This document shows positions 36,201 through 47,326 of a DNA stretch of 64,000 nt, piece after piece. Where the stretch lies: positions 62,001 through 126,000 of the forward strand of contig CALNXK010000021.1 in NCBI GenBank assembly GCA_942486035.1, in the 5' to 3' direction. The first letter of the stretch is position 1. Each line of letters begins with the position of its first letter. The translations under genes and the position numbers were made by a program. The notes under the pieces were generated by a model. That model did not search any database. It was not told where the DNA came from and worked only from the letters and a program-made list of their open reading frames with translations. The DNA is from Porites lobata (lineage: Eukaryota; Cnidaria; Anthozoa; Scleractinia; Poritidae).

Positions 36201-39200
36201 ATCATTAAAATTAGTAAAAATAAAAACAAAATTAATTTACGCAACCATGAGTTCGCGAGAAAAAAACAAAATAGCGGGTGAAAGTTAAGTGATACCGACT
36301 GATTTTATTTTTCTTTTTATAATCCGAGTTGTTGTTTTTTTAATAATCTGAGTTGATCCGAGTCCAATTTTATTTTATTTTTATTTTTTTATTCGATCCG
36401 AGTTGATCCGACCCGGACTGGCGGTCCGGGTTGATCCGGTCCGACTTTTGTACCTGCCTTTTAACTTTACCTCTCTTTCTGAGTTTGCCACTCTCAAAAG
36501 CTGTTCAAAAGATGCCTGTTTTCGTTCTTCCTGCAAAACAAAGTACGTAAATGCAAATCAAGGGAAGTAACTGTATATACACTGTAGAAGAAGCACATAC
36601 ATGTCCAAAGGAAGGACAAAATAACTAGTCTAAAGTGTCAGCTGTGTTGTTTCTGGGCAAAGCAAATGACTGCTGGAATGTTGACCACATGTTGGAAACT
36701 GTACATGTTCTTCAACTCTTGTCCAACTGTACCAGTTATCCCAATAAAAAAAATTGTAGGGATAGACATTAATTTTTGGCTGATGGAAGCCAGACTCATT
36801 CCATACATGAGTACAAAAACAATTCCAAGCATTGAGATAGAAGTTAAAAAAAGAAACAATATGGAGAAGTTTATCACAGAAAGGTTTCTTCAAACTTGAA
36901 TATTTTTTGTATGTGTTAAGGTTGGTACACACTAGGTGACTTGTTGCAGCAACATGTCGTGGCAACATGTCACAAAAAATCAAATCAGACAGAATTTGTC
37001 CGACTTGTTGCGGCAACAAATTCTGTTGCAGAGACAAAGATTTTTTTACCAAAATTCTCGAGTACACATGAAGCCATTTGTTGCTGGGATGTTTCGCAGC
37101 AATGTGTTGCTGCAACTAGTTGCCCAACCTGCACACACGGAATTATCTGTCGCCATTACTTGTTGCTGCAAGTTGTCGCCTGACCTGCACAGACAGAGTG
37201 ATCTGTTGCTGAGACTTGTTGCTGCAACTTGCTCCCCGACCTGCACACATGGAGTGATCTGTTGCCAAGACTTGTTGCTGCAACTTGTCACCCGACATGT
37301 ACACACAGAGCGTTCTGTTGCCGCGACTTGTTGCTGCAACTTGTCACCTCATGTGTTCTGACCTTTACAGGTCAAAATTATGTTCAGGTTAAAATTTTGT
37401 AACCTAGGTTGATTGTCAATTTCCTTTGTTTCCTAGCCCTAACTCACGAAAATTAATATTGAGGGCTAGGAGACAGAGGAAATCAAGAGTCAACCTAGGT
37501 TAAAAAGTTTTAACCTGAAAATAATTTTGACCTGTAACATATGCATGACGGGTAATTGCATTAACTTTTCCCCGTTTTACTAACCTCCGTGAAGGTATCA
37601 TAGTCCTCTGCAGCTTTGTGATCTATGTAGCTCAGTAACTCTACTTCATATAGCACTAGAATGTTAATGATGCATAATGCTTTACAATGAAAAGCCAATA
37701 TACATGTACTAAGCTGCTTTATCTTCCTACCAAACAGCCGCCTCCAAAACTTTTCTAAATGGGCCCTTTGAAATTATAATAGTTGGTTTCGAGGTCAACT
37801 TTCTGTAAACACAATGGCCATTATGCATGATTACATTAGATAGGCAAATTAAATACTAATTTTATTACTCCACCAAGCCTCGCAAAAATTCTTTGCATAA
37901 CTCTACATCTTTAAAATTTCAAAATTCGGCTAGGGGGTGAAATTTGCTTGTCTGATGTACACTGGTACATGTAAAAATGCATAAGGGCTATCTGTCTTTA
38001 CCAGGAATGGAAGTGAAAGAGCATATTAAAATTAGAAAACCTGTTAATTTTGTAGCAGTATATCTCACAAGAAGGATTTGTGTGGGATTCTAAATTTGGA
38101 AATTTTCAAACTATCCCAAAATCTTTCTCTTGTGCATTCAGGGGGGCCACACAGGAAAATTTCCATGTTGCTTTGGCATAGATTTTCTATTTCAGAGTTT
38201 TGTTTTTTTTTTGGAACTGTTACCAGAGGTTCCTACAAAAATATTATTAGAATTATACATTAAAAAGCAAGAAAAACAATTGAACATTAAGCATTTTTAA
38301 ATTATGCCAACCTGGAACATTTGGAGGGACTCGCGGAGGGCAGCCAAGCTCTCGGAATCCATAGTATGGTGTGAGAAGAAAACGGGCCAACTCTCCCTTT
38401 CTCATTGTACTGATCCCTACTGAAATACCTGGGACAATTTCATCTGAAAATGGAATTTTAAAGCACGCATGGTGCAAGCGGCATCAATAATTGAACATGC
38501 ACTTCAGATTTGAAATCTGAAGAAAACTTAAAAAAATGAAAATCTCGCCCTTGTACAAGTCGTCCTGACCTCATACTAGAATCTTAACGTCTCTATAATT
38601 ATTATAGAGACGTTAAGATTCTAGTATGAGGTCAGGACGATTTGCACAAGGCCAGGATTTTTGTTTTTTAAGTTTTCTTCAGATTTCAAATCCATTACAT
38701 AAGCTAAACTGCAGTGTATTGATGATCATGGGTGATTAATCATTTACAGAAGGCCTTAAGTGATGTGATAATCAGTTATGGATAATATTTAATCAACAAC
38801 CACTACACAAGAAAAAAATTACAGTGAACAAATGAAATATTAAAGCTCTGAATTAGGTAAATCCAACACAACAATACCAAGAGGTTGTAGTCTGCTTTAC
38901 CTATTTTGGTTACATAGGGCCTGTTTCGCAACCTTGTGCTGTCAAAAGGTTCGTCATCAAATTCAACATAACCATTAGAATGCCCTGAAAGAAAATCATT
39001 ACAAACAATTAGCTTAGAGCATGTTAAAACAAGTGACTAGTAATCGAGCTAGTTGTAAGAAGTGCTAATTATGTCAAGTTGAACCTTGATGCATGAAACA
39101 TGAAACATGTTTTGAAGCTATGCTACTTGAGCAGTTTTCTGGTCACTGTCTGGCTATAAAGAGCGAAAACTTACCACCAAGCCATTTATAGGTCATGCCC

Positions 39201-42200
39201 AATACACTTTGTGGCCTTCTGATCCAGATGTAAAATATTAGCTTCCAAAGTGTGGGCATCCAGACGCAGAAAGCGAAATTTTGAGATGGCCCAACTATCC
39301 ATTATTATAGAGATGTCTGTGTTATGTAGTAGTAGAAAATATGTGAGGGTATCTTTGGAACCATAGAAGTGTCAGTATTTTTAAGGTGTGGTGACACCAT
39401 GTAACTGTATCAAAGAGGTGCATTGTACATGTATCCATGAGAGAAGGTTAAGTTATACCCTGTATGATTAACAGGGCATCTCTATAAAGGACAATAAAAC
39501 CTCCTGCAGACAGACAAAACATTGTTGGCCAACAACTCCCAACGTTGTTGCCAGTATGTTGTGTCCATTTGCCCACCCTGTTACATGTTGTTGGGAGTTA
39601 TTGTTGTGCAAAGTTTGAAACCAATCAAACTTTTGAGCCAACAACTCCCATCATTTCTTTTGTTCCATGATTGCTGAAGCATAGAGCAACAATGTTGTGT
39701 CCTTTTGCCAAGCTCTTCCATTATTGTTGGGGCCATACAAGTGCATTATACATGGTCTCCAAAGCAGCGTGCAAAGAAAGTCATGTCCGATAGCCCGGGG
39801 CTAATGGATTTTGCTATCGGGCTAGTGATTTTTGTTCTCAAGTTGCCCCACGGGCAAGTGCTGTTTTTTGGGAAAATTCAACTTACAGAAGGATTGTAAT
39901 CAATCCTGCTAATCAAAAAGGGTTTTGGGGCTAGTTGAAATGACTTGTGGGCTAGTACATGCTAGCTACCACTTGCCGGAATGGCAGGCTGTAAAACTGG
40001 CTTTCTTTGCACCCTGCTCCAAAGTCTTATGGGTTGTATCCTTCCCTTGATGCACTTCAGATCCCAGCATTGTTGGGAGCTGTTGTATCGGTTTGCACTC
40101 CACTATCAACAGGGATGTGTCCGTTTGCATGTAGCTTTACTGTCTTTTGTTCCCAAAGAGGCAAAACTGCATACATACACTGTATTTCCCCTTCTATAAA
40201 ACTAGGAGTAATCAGAGCTTAGGAGAGTGCATTCGACATGTTTTTAAAGTCATCTGAAAACTAGTTTATTGATTGAGATGTGAAAGCGTTGCATATCACT
40301 TTACACCGTTGCTGTGTGACACTAGGTTAACACAGCTCGCCTACTTAGCACTGTTTTCCAGATACAACGCACCCGGAATTTAAGTGAGATGACGAGGCCA
40401 ATGTTTCACCATTCAACTTCTGGTATAATTTTCAAAAATGGTGACAAACAAAAGCGAATAAAATGCTTTAATAGCTTTTAAAAGTGATTATATACAGGGT
40501 TGTCACTAAGATTTCAAGTTGCCGGGCAAATACAACAAGTAGGCGGGGAATCAAATGGCTAGGGAATTTTTCTTCTATTTTCAAAAAAGTAGCTGGTAGG
40601 TTTAGTAGCAAAAATCCCCGCCCCCCGTTTTAATGACAACCCTGATAAATAGAGAATTATCAAACTGCTCGTAGGTTTGAGCAAAATAGTTTTAACCTAA
40701 ATTGCACCACAAACTACATGATTGTTCATCATACATGTGCAGCTCATACGGATATACATACATCTAACAGTTGCCCCCTTAGGTACCACAGGCCCTGTTC
40801 CAGGTCTCAGAATTTTTTTCAAGACTCCTCCATCTCCTGTGAGATCCTCCATTCCACGCGCTAGTCGTTTGAATGGTGTCTAGCATAAAAATAAAGAGAT
40901 AACAAAACAATAAATTGACTTGGTGGTACTACCTTGTTAAGCAAGAGAAAACTCTCTCTCTTTGCATAGCCTGAAATGCACTTTACGACATTATGCAAGA
41001 CAGTTAATGAATAGACCAATTTAGCTTATGTTTTGTTTAATTCCCAATGGTCTCAAAGGAACTTTCCTTTTGTGTTTGCATCTAATTATTAGATGCATAC
41101 AGATTGGAAGACATTTGAAAGAAACAGACGTCCTGTGGGTTACGACCAGCATGTGGTCTCAAAAAAATTAATAGCAGACTGTGAAAAGTCAAAGTCTACT
41201 AATCTCAATCCATACATCATCAACTGGATTATCAGCTTCCTTGGCAACTGCAAAAAGAGGGTCGTCATGGATGGAAAAATAACTGATTATGTTGATATTA
41301 ATAAACGGGTGCCTCAGGGCACAGTCCTTGGGCCACTTTTATTCTCTCCGATGGTGAATGATATAAAGCTGGTTGATTCAAACAACCGGATCTCGAAATG
41401 TGCCGATGACTTCACCATTAGTGTACCTGTTAGAAGGGAATCTGATACAGAGCTTGCAAAAGTTAAGTATCTTAAGAGCTGGGCAGCCAACAATAGGATG
41501 TCTTTGAATTTGTCAAAGACGTGGGAAATGCTACTAAAAAAACTATAAAGAACAGACTTATGCCAAATCTAATGCCCATTTTCCTCAGTCTTTGGGCTAA
41601 CGCTAAGCAAAATTTTTAGTTGGTTTCTCACTGGACATGTCACCAATGATTTATGCCAAAAATTGCCGCTTCAATGATTCTCGCACTGTGCAATTCTCAT
41701 AGCACACGACGAGAATTGCATTGCATGTGACAGGTTCTTGTTGCACAGGAAACAAGAGGCGACTGGTAACTTACTTTTGAGCGGTACTGTAGTAGAACTA
41801 ATAAGCTTGCTCCTCCTCCACTGCCTGGGATTGAGTGGAAAGAGTGGCTGAACCTTGGAATTACTTTCCATGAACATCCTTGTAATTATTGGGATCTTCA
41901 CATTGACAGTTTACTCTCTAGAGCTGCTAGACGACTTCATATTCTTAGAGTAAGCAAGTATTATGTGTACACTAAAGATCAACTCAGTAAACTCTTTGAC
42001 TCTTTGATAAATGTCATTATTTCTGTACAGATTAGAAGTATCAGATTGACACCTTTTTTCAGAGAGCCTATCGCTTTGGCTATACAATTAATAACATCTC
42101 ATCATTTTAATCTTATATCTGATGTAATTAAGAATAGGGAACGTGATCACAAGTGACACCGGTTGTGTATTGTATGACTTGCTTCCACCCAAATGTAATA

Positions 42201-44350
42201 GGGTTCTTAGAGAAAGGGGTCATGACTTCATACTCCCTAGAGTAAAAAAGGAGTGATTCAAAGGTGATAGTGTGAATAGGTGTCTTTAAAAATTTACTTC
42301 TTAGTATCTTTCAACTTAAATCTTTTTCAGAGTTGTAATACATATGATAGGCTTTTTACCTTTGCTTAGCTTGTTATTGATTGTAAAGCCACACGTATGT
42401 CATGACTGATTTCTTAATAACGACTTCTATAAAGACTTCTATCAAATGGGAAAACATAACATACAAGCCAAAAAGGTCTATTCTTGTTTTGCAAAAACAC
42501 ATTATCAAAATATGCATTTTTCTTGCTAAAATGTTACTTAAACAAAATTTTCCATCTCCCATCAGGGTTTGTACTCTTTTGAGCTCTTGAAATTCCTTGA
42601 CTTTCCATGACTTTTTCATGACCTTTCCAAGTTTTCCATGACCATAGGCTTAGCTGCCACATTGAAAATTTCTAAAAATTTTCCTTGTTTTAGGGTACAC
42701 TTTTTTTCTGAATCATGATAAAATTCATGAATAGCAAGCACATTGCAAAGGTCCTGTAACTGTGTTTAAAAGACTCTCTTGAAAACACAACAGATGCTGC
42801 CACTCAGAGCATTTGTAATATTTAAGTTATTTTATTTATAAGGCAAGAAGGAGTCAAACCAATTCAGTGAAGAAGTTTTTTGGTATGAACTGATGTATCT
42901 TTTATATAAACCCTGGTTTTTATATAATTTATACTCATTCATTTTTTGTATGTGTTTTCATAGGTCACTAAAGGCTGGTTTTCACTAGCGACGGAGTCAG
43001 AGTTGGAATCGTAAGCAGAGTCATGAGAGCACCTATGACTCTCAGAAATAAAAAATTGGAGTCGTAAGCACAGTCAAGAGTGCGAGGGAATCAGTGTACG
43101 AAGAATCAGAATGTTTCCATTTCCTTCCATCTCCACTTATGATCTAGTGAAAACCAGATTGTTAGGAGTCGGAAGCAAGAGCGGAAGGATTAACCCCTCA
43201 CAATGTACATTCCCATGATTTGTGATTGGTTTAGTTCTTCTGCTTCTGCTTGCGACTTCTACAACCTACTGTAGTTTTAACTTGATCATAAATGACAGAG
43301 TCATAGGTGGAATCAGAGCGCTGGTTTCACTAACTCGTTAAGTCCTATGCTTGATTACGACTCCAACTCTGTCACTAGTGAAAACCAGCCTTAAAATAAA
43401 TAATATTATTATTCCTATGCTGCTTCAACTGGCTAGAAGTCACATACCACATCCTCATCTCTGTCTGATCCAGAATCGCCTCCAAAATCATTGCACTCAT
43501 AATTCAGTTGCTGAAACACATCCTCAGCATCAAAATATTGTGACTCTTCCTCATCTTCAAATTCAGCTGAAAGGGAGCAAGGTACCCCCAAAAATTAAGA
43601 ACTGGCCCCATCTGTTAAAAAGTTAGATAACACTATCCGCTGGATAAATCACTATCCAGTGGATAGGATAACGCAATTGGTTTCCCTGAGACTTGTCTGG
43701 TGGATAGTGATTTATCTATGGATCAAATTTTCCACCCCAGGAAGACTATGATAATGAAATTCCCTCCCACCCCCGCCCCCCACCACCTGGAAAGACAAAG
43801 CTGCCCCGCGGGGTATGCCCAAGGACGGAATTCGACGATACACTATGCCACCTTCTTCAAACCGTTCATTGGCCCGGTATACTAATGCACATGGAAAACT
43901 TTCTAGTGTCACTGGGTAGTATTGATTAACGAAGAGCTTTCCTAAAATTCTAACATTTTTTTTCTGTTTATCTGAAGCTGGGGCAAAGAAAAGAATCCAT
44001 CAACGAGCCAACGACCTGCAGCTGTACATGTAGGAGGCAAAACACAATTACTTTTCTCACCATAGTTATCAAGATCGGTCTCAAACATCGTCCCATCACC
44101 AGTAATAAGGTCTTGCAGGTCAATTCCCTGTCTTAAAGGGACAGTGTATCTGTTTGGAACCTTCAACAAGAAGTCAGACGCAAGACGCACGTGCTTTATA
44201 AGTTAAAATCCATCGAAATCTCTGCTATATGCACGAAACCTCATTCTTCTTTTAATGTTCACTTACATATCCTCCCTCTCTGCTAGTGAGCGTCAGGTCT
44301 TCCAAATTTTCGATCACTTCAGGAGCATCCATGTCGTTAGCTTCTTCCAT
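27223..44350 (-). CDS. FKBP6: FKBP6 orthologue (FKBP-TPR co-chaperone), 16 exons
   Basis: Exons: 44350-44267, 44193-44061, 43566-43448, 40879-40762, 38984-38901, 38443-38312, 37655-37585, 36530-36471, 34638-34579, 34464-34318, 33349-33299, 32106-31997, 31038-30959, 30589-30487, 28259-28133, 27378-27223. All junctions have GT/AG, and phases match, giving 544 residues. Residues 1-112 are an acidic leader. About 113-245 is the FKBP domain, with TPFKRLARGMEDLTGDGGVL and MRKGELARF…GCPPRVPPN as in human FKBP6. About 258-390 holds TPRs (AGNDFYKRKQVNKAINKYLK; NAKALYRMGKAYMKQGEFDR). Then LEKERCKRMFAQP matches the human C-terminus. The final 125 residues are extra. In other animals FKBP6 (fly Shutdown) is an inactive isomerase acting with HSP90 in piRNA loading; germline function here is inferred. 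Exon 2 has a weak acceptor (TATAAAG). Confidence 0.93.
27752..27979 (+). CDS. Hypothetical 75-residue protein antisense in FKBP6 intron 15
   Basis: A plus-strand ORF between FKBP6 exons 16 and 15, with in-frame stops shortly before the ATG. It is richer in GC than its surroundings and has protein-like composition: basic N-terminus (EHARKAPKTAVRRETG), then LDGGNWTKKSVLAENAVTPG and a Pro/Lys-rich end PPKSRFAPLRMIEELSYG. No signal peptide or membrane segment. It may be a nested small gene, a last exon, or a chance ORF. I do not recognise it, and no AATAAA follows closely. Confidence 0.35.
   Translation: MTEFHEHARKAPKTAVRRETGLVTKLDGGNWTKKSVLAENAVTPGSPIVSQVKKYSDPPKSRFAPLRMIEELSYG
28568..29805. 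repeat. Minisatellite, about 16 copies of a 77/78-bp unit
   Basis: The unit contains GTGGCCATCTGTAGAGAGGT, GGCCGTTGTAGAGAGG, CTTAAACAAGAGTCAATG and TATGGACTGTCC. Early copies end CCGCCCCCAAAAA (77 bp); later copies end CCACCTCCCAAAAA (78 bp). Truncated and rearranged units lie near 29,040-29,340. Because 78 is divisible by three, the later block is open on both strands (29,391-29,828 plus; 29,351-29,788 minus); these are repeat translations, not genes. It lies in FKBP6 intron 14. Confidence 0.92.
35612..36458. mobile_element. Foldback element with tRNA-like core beside an FKBP6 splice donor
   Basis: The 847-bp element begins GGCAGGTACAAAAGTCGGAC and ends with the inverse GTCCGACTTTTGTACCTGCC. 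Arms of several hundred bases pair and contain 'CGGATCAACTCGGA' repeats and A/T-rich stems. TTTTAACTTTA flanks both ends (35,601-35,611 and 36,459-36,469). The middle holds tRNA-like box sequences: on the minus strand GGTTCAGTGGTTGG (A-box-like) and GTGAGTTCAATTCTCGC (T-arm-like), with a second, inverted B-box-like GAGTTCGATTC on the plus strand. The right duplication covers bases +2 to +12 of FKBP6 intron 8, so the element sits 12 bp inside the intron without destroying GTAAAG. Confidence 0.88.
36638..36877 (-). other. ORF of 79 codons with two membrane-like segments in FKBP6 intron 7
   Basis: The minus-strand reading has hydrophobic stretches FSILFLFLTSISMLGIVFVL and SIPTIFFIGITGTVG. The spacing LMY…LAS…TGTVG…F weakly recalls the small membrane protein KRTCAP2, which would make it a decayed retrocopy. 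The similarity is too thin for a name. Confidence 0.2.
36934..37349. mobile_element. Repeat with TTGTTGCTGCAACTTGT tandem units and inverted ends
   Basis: Ends AGGTGACTTGTTGCAGCAAC and GTTGCTGCAACTTGTCACCT are inverted copies. Between them are about five ~61-bp units, each with GTTGC-TTGTTGCTGCAACTTG and a 'CCGACCTGCACACA' link (37,100-37,349). ORFs on both strands here are repeat readings. In FKBP6 intron 7. Confidence 0.7.
37365..37537. mobile_element. 173-bp foldback MITE in FKBP6 intron 7
   Basis: TTACAGGTCAAAATTA at the left and its inverse TAATTTTGACCTGTAA at the right. The arms continue through CAGGTTAAAA, TAACCTAGGTTGA and CTAGCCCT to the centre. It lies 48 bp downstream of exon 7's donor side, non-coding. 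Confidence 0.8.
38507..38692. mobile_element. 186-bp near-perfect palindrome in FKBP6 intron 5
   Basis: GATTTGAAATCTGAAGAAAA… pairs with …TTTTCTTCAGATTTCAAATC. The central 90 bp (CGTCCTGACCTCATACTAGA … and its inverse) is almost perfectly complementary around TAATTATTATA. It begins 63 bp before the exon 6 acceptor, so it could form a strong RNA hairpin next to the branch region. Confidence 0.85.
39525..40150. repeat. Older 'CAACAACTCCCA' repeat hosting a MITE
   Basis: Multiple GTTGTTGGGAGTT / CAACAACTCCCA motifs with GTGTCC-TTTGC blocks lie on both sides of the 39,765-40,016 MITE. It looks like one degenerate interspersed element that was later interrupted. Confidence 0.5.
39765..40016 (+). 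mobile_element. hAT-like MITE, copy 2, 8-bp duplication CTCCAAAG
   Basis: Tips CAGCGTGCAAAGAAAGTC and the inverse GGCTTTCTTTGCACCCTG. CTCCAAAG lies directly on both sides (39,757-39,764 and 40,017-40,024). An 8-bp duplication and CAG-type tips are typical of hAT elements. It is nearly the same length as copy 1 at 15,303 (252 vs 253 bp). FKBP6 intron 4. Confidence 0.88.
41093..42290 (+). mobile_element. LINE reverse-transcriptase fragment, antisense in FKBP6 intron 3
   Basis: The plus strand reads INWIISFLGNCKKRVVMDG, then VPQGTVLGPLLFSPMVNDI and KCADDFTISVPV. This is the RT palm, with the usual FADD/YADD changed to CADD. After a frame break, PPPLPGIEWKEWLNLGITF, AARRLHILRVSK and a terminal HDFILPRVKKE block follow. 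Stops and frameshifts interrupt it, so it is a dead 5'-truncated copy. Confidence 0.8.
42560..42660. repeat. Dispersed 'TTCCTTGACTTTCCATGAC' repeat
   Basis: Short internal repetition of TTCCATGACTTT / TTTTCATGACCTTTCC, a composition typical of a widespread short interspersed family. No ends could be fixed. Confidence 0.4.
42972..43391. mobile_element. Harbinger-like MITE, TAA duplication
   Basis: AGGCTGGTTTTCACTAG at the left and CTAGTGAAAACCAGCCT at the right, with further inverted matches (GGAGT-AGAGTTGGA-TCGTAA). TAA flanks both ends (42,969-42,971 and 43,392-43,394), the 3-bp TWA-type duplication of PIF/Harbinger elements. No transposase. FKBP6 intron 3. Confidence 0.8.
43623..43735. repeat. 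Short repeat with CTATCCGCTGGATAAATCAC palindromes
   Basis: 'actatccgctggataaatca', 'ctatccagtggatagg' and 'tggatagtgatttatc' are mutually inverted or direct copies. Probably the edge of a small MITE. Confidence 0.5.
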
Positions 44351-44877
44351 TATGTTGAGCCCTTAGATATTACAAATTTGGCGCAAAATGGCGCGGATGA
44401 CTGACTCCAAATGTAGAGAAGGCCTTGCGGTAGTCGCAACGGGGGCTGGGTTCGTCAGGAGGTAAGGAACAAGGGAGGGATCGGTGGGGCTTATTTGACA
44501 TCTCCATAGTTGCTCCCTCCAAAAGTGCCCCATATTAAAGAGCAAGTCATTGCCTCTTTTTTACATCAACGCATGTCAAATATAGCTCTTTTTACCGGCC
44601 TGAGTGCCAATTAAAATTTCGAAAACTGTTAAGGTGGCTCTCACCTACAAAATTAGAATTTTTAAGACTTTGACGAAAAGGTTATACTTCAATCTCGAAA
44701 ATTTGGGTCACGTCGTCACGTCACTGAAATTGAATCAATGGCAAAATGAAGGGTGTATTATACAACAGGTTTTGTCATATAGCATTGTATGGTCATTTTT
44801 GCCTTCAATGTAGCTGGCCTTGCACATTGTCTAAACCACTGGTATACAGGCAGTGTAATATGTATACCTGCCAACTT
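44351..44877. other. Upstream flank of FKBP6
   Basis: No TATA box at a usual distance. The promoter is probably TATA-less; the region just upstream of the start codon is GC-richer (GGCGCAAAATGGCGCGG). No upstream gene within the stretch. Confidence 0.4.
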
Positions 44878-45274
44878 TCACGCCTTAGGCGTGAGTCTCA
44901 CGCCTGCGGGTTGAAAACTTCGATCTCACGCCGGCTCACGCCTGCGGGCCAATTTCTCACGCCTGATTGAAAAATGTGAGTTGTTGCCGTCCTGCTTGAC
45001 ACAATTTCCAAAAATATGTTAACTCAGACCCATGTAAGGAACGAAAACCATGTGTAAAATGAATAAATGGCAATAGCTTCCTCGCGATCTCTGATTTTTG
45101 AAGTGAAAAGCACTGGGAGCGAGCTCGCCTTTGGCAGACTTCGGCAGACTTCGGACGTCTTCGGAAGACTTCGGACTTCTTCGGGAATCTTCGGAAATGA
45201 TCGTGTCGTCTTAAAAAATCCCAGCACTCCCAGGATAAAAATCTCACGCTTATATCTCAGAAAAAGTTGGCAGG
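44878..45274. mobile_element. MITE with CCTGCCAACTTT tips, 4-bp TATA flanks
   Basis: Left CCTGCCAACTTTCACGCC and right inverse (AAAAAGTTGGCAGG), TATA outside both. Inside are clusters of 'TCACGCC' near the left end and a tandem CTTCGG/TTCGGA array (about 45,130-45,200). It sits roughly 530 bp upstream of the FKBP6 start codon. Confidence 0.75.
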
Positions 45275-46335
45275 TATAAATATGCCTGAAATGCAGGCTA
45301 CAGTAATTTGCAATTTTTTTGAAAAAAAAAAATGTTCATAACTTAGTCACCGATTTTATGGTATTTTTGGATCTGTTTACTGGGAAAAATTCGTTGATGA
45401 ATGTACAAGTGCAAGTGTCAAAAAAAATGCTACAAACCATTGTGAGCTACTTTACCAGTTCCTTTCCCTTCTTCCCCCTACCTTTTTTCCTTTTCTTTGT
45501 CTTTGCTCTTTGTGTTTTTTTTTTACTTTTTCTTGGTTTTTTAATACCTCATTACCAGGTATTTTTACTCTGCCTTCATCATTCAATTCAATGTTAATTT
45601 TAGTGCCTTCTTTTTGTCATTTAGTAGAGAAATATTTATTAAGCTTATGTTCAATAAGCCTCATGGTTTCTTAAGGCATTTATGCCATTTTCTTAAAAAT
45701 TCTTTGTAATTTATTATCGTGATTTTATAAGGTGACACAAGAAAAAAAAGTTAAAGAGCACAAAAATGCAACTGAAACAATAATAATCATATTATTTTTT
45801 TTTTTATTTTTATATTAAAAAAAAAAATAAAAAGTACACAATAAAAGTCTCACCTGAGAAAATAATAACAAAAAAGAAAACAAGAAAATAACAACATATA
45901 TTAAGGCAACGTTCCTATTATTAAATATTTTCAATTTTACCTTTATATCTCTGTCAGCCTAATGATCATGAGCTACAGTTTATTTGGAATTTAGTCATAA
46001 TTCCAAACCATGAATTCAAGCAGCCAGGATAAGTTGTCAGAGGTTAAATGTATTTCTATTTACCTTTGACTTTTCCATAGTGGAGAGAGAGTGAAATAAA
46101 TAATTTTCAAGACCAATAGCCTTTTTTTGGTATTGCTTAAAAGGTGAGTAACACACTTGTTAACATTGTGATTCCTTTTCCTTCTCGATAAACTAACTTA
46201 AAATTAATGGGGTGTTATTCATTTACCTTTGTCAATACTACAAAACACACTGAAAAACTGTGGAATGAAGCAATTATTATGTTTTCTAAACCTCACAGAA
46301 CTGAAATGGCAAAACTTATTCAACCCGTTATAATA
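45275..46335. other. Intergenic, AT-rich, no gene recognised
   Basis: Long T and A runs, including an inverted A/T tract around 45,796-45,830. The ORF at 45,319-45,597 is hydrophobic because of T-runs and is not convincing. Confidence 0.45.
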
Positions 46336-46339
46336 CTAC

Positions 46340-46377
46340 AGGAGAAATTTCTGCAATTTGATTGGCTTAGAGCAGTA

Positions 46378-46409
<32 letters not shown>

Positions 46410-46612
46410 GAAAATTACAAACCTTATGTAGGTAGTAGTATAAACAAATAACAGCATGATTTGTACATGATATTTGGCATAAATACCACTCGTGATATTT
46501 CAAAATTGTCTCAAATTTCACGAGCCATTACCTATAACAATTTCAAAATATCACTAGTGGTATTTATGCCAATATCACTACAAATCATGCTATTACCTAT
46601 ACTAATATTTTT
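46340..46612 (+). repeat. Foldback repeat, copy A, downstream of TXNDC17
   Basis: The right half pairs internally (TAGCATGATTTGTACATGAT-like arm against ATATCACTACAAATCATGCTA, plus GGCATAAATACCACT against AGTGGTATTTATGCC). The left half (TTTGATTGGCTTAGAGCAGT to AATACCTACATGTGAAAATT) is shared with copy B in reverse. Confidence 0.7.
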
Positions 46613-46816
46613 ACACACTGACCAAATTCGAAAATCATAAAATTCAGTCCATGGATTAATTTGTACACATTACCTCACATGCATAAATCCACATAATAAA
46701 AATTGTGTTCAAGACAAGTTAATTTGATGAAAATACCTTGTGGGGCACCTTTGCTAATGACAACTATAACTAATGAGTCAGAGTTCCATATCCGAAATAT
46801 ACAGTCAACTCCCTTA

Positions 46817-46824
46817 ATTTTATT
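46817..46824 (-). terminator. AATAAA poly(A) signal candidate for TXNDC17
   Basis: AATAAA on the minus strand about 500 bp past the TXNDC17 stop codon. It is the nearest canonical hexamer I noticed; a nearer variant signal is possible. Confidence 0.35.
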
Positions 46825-47326
46825 ATGACCACGAGAGTCCACTGCAGTAATTGATCGCAGTCAATCGTATGCAGGGATTTACATGTAGCTCCTCTCCAGC
46901 ATAACCATCAGCTGGGTGCCCATTATGGCATGGTGTTCCCAAGGAAAGAGTTGACTTTTACCATTTCATAATGTGTTAATTGCCATCGTAGCCATAATAT
47001 AATATTATAGTCTTTTTTCATAGAGAACACAAACAAACTTCAATTTTTTTTTTCTTAGGCCTCCTGTTGCCTCTATCCAGACTGTAGGCCTGCCCTCCCT
47101 GCATACATCTCAGAAATCTCGCAACATTCCACAGTTTGATTGTTTTGAAGTACAGGATATTATAAGCACACAACAAAGAAAGTTCTGAATTCAAGGTTTG
47201 ATGCAAATGTATCTCATAACTAATAAGGCACACACACAATCAAAACATTACTGTAACATCACTTCAGTCAATTCACTACGTGATTCTCTTGGGCCGGATA
47301 ATTGCTTGTGATTTTTAGTTTCCATT

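Noticed and set aside
43942..44190. Independent ORF with start MRLASDF
   Set aside because: It is FKBP6 exon 2 read past its donor at 44,060.
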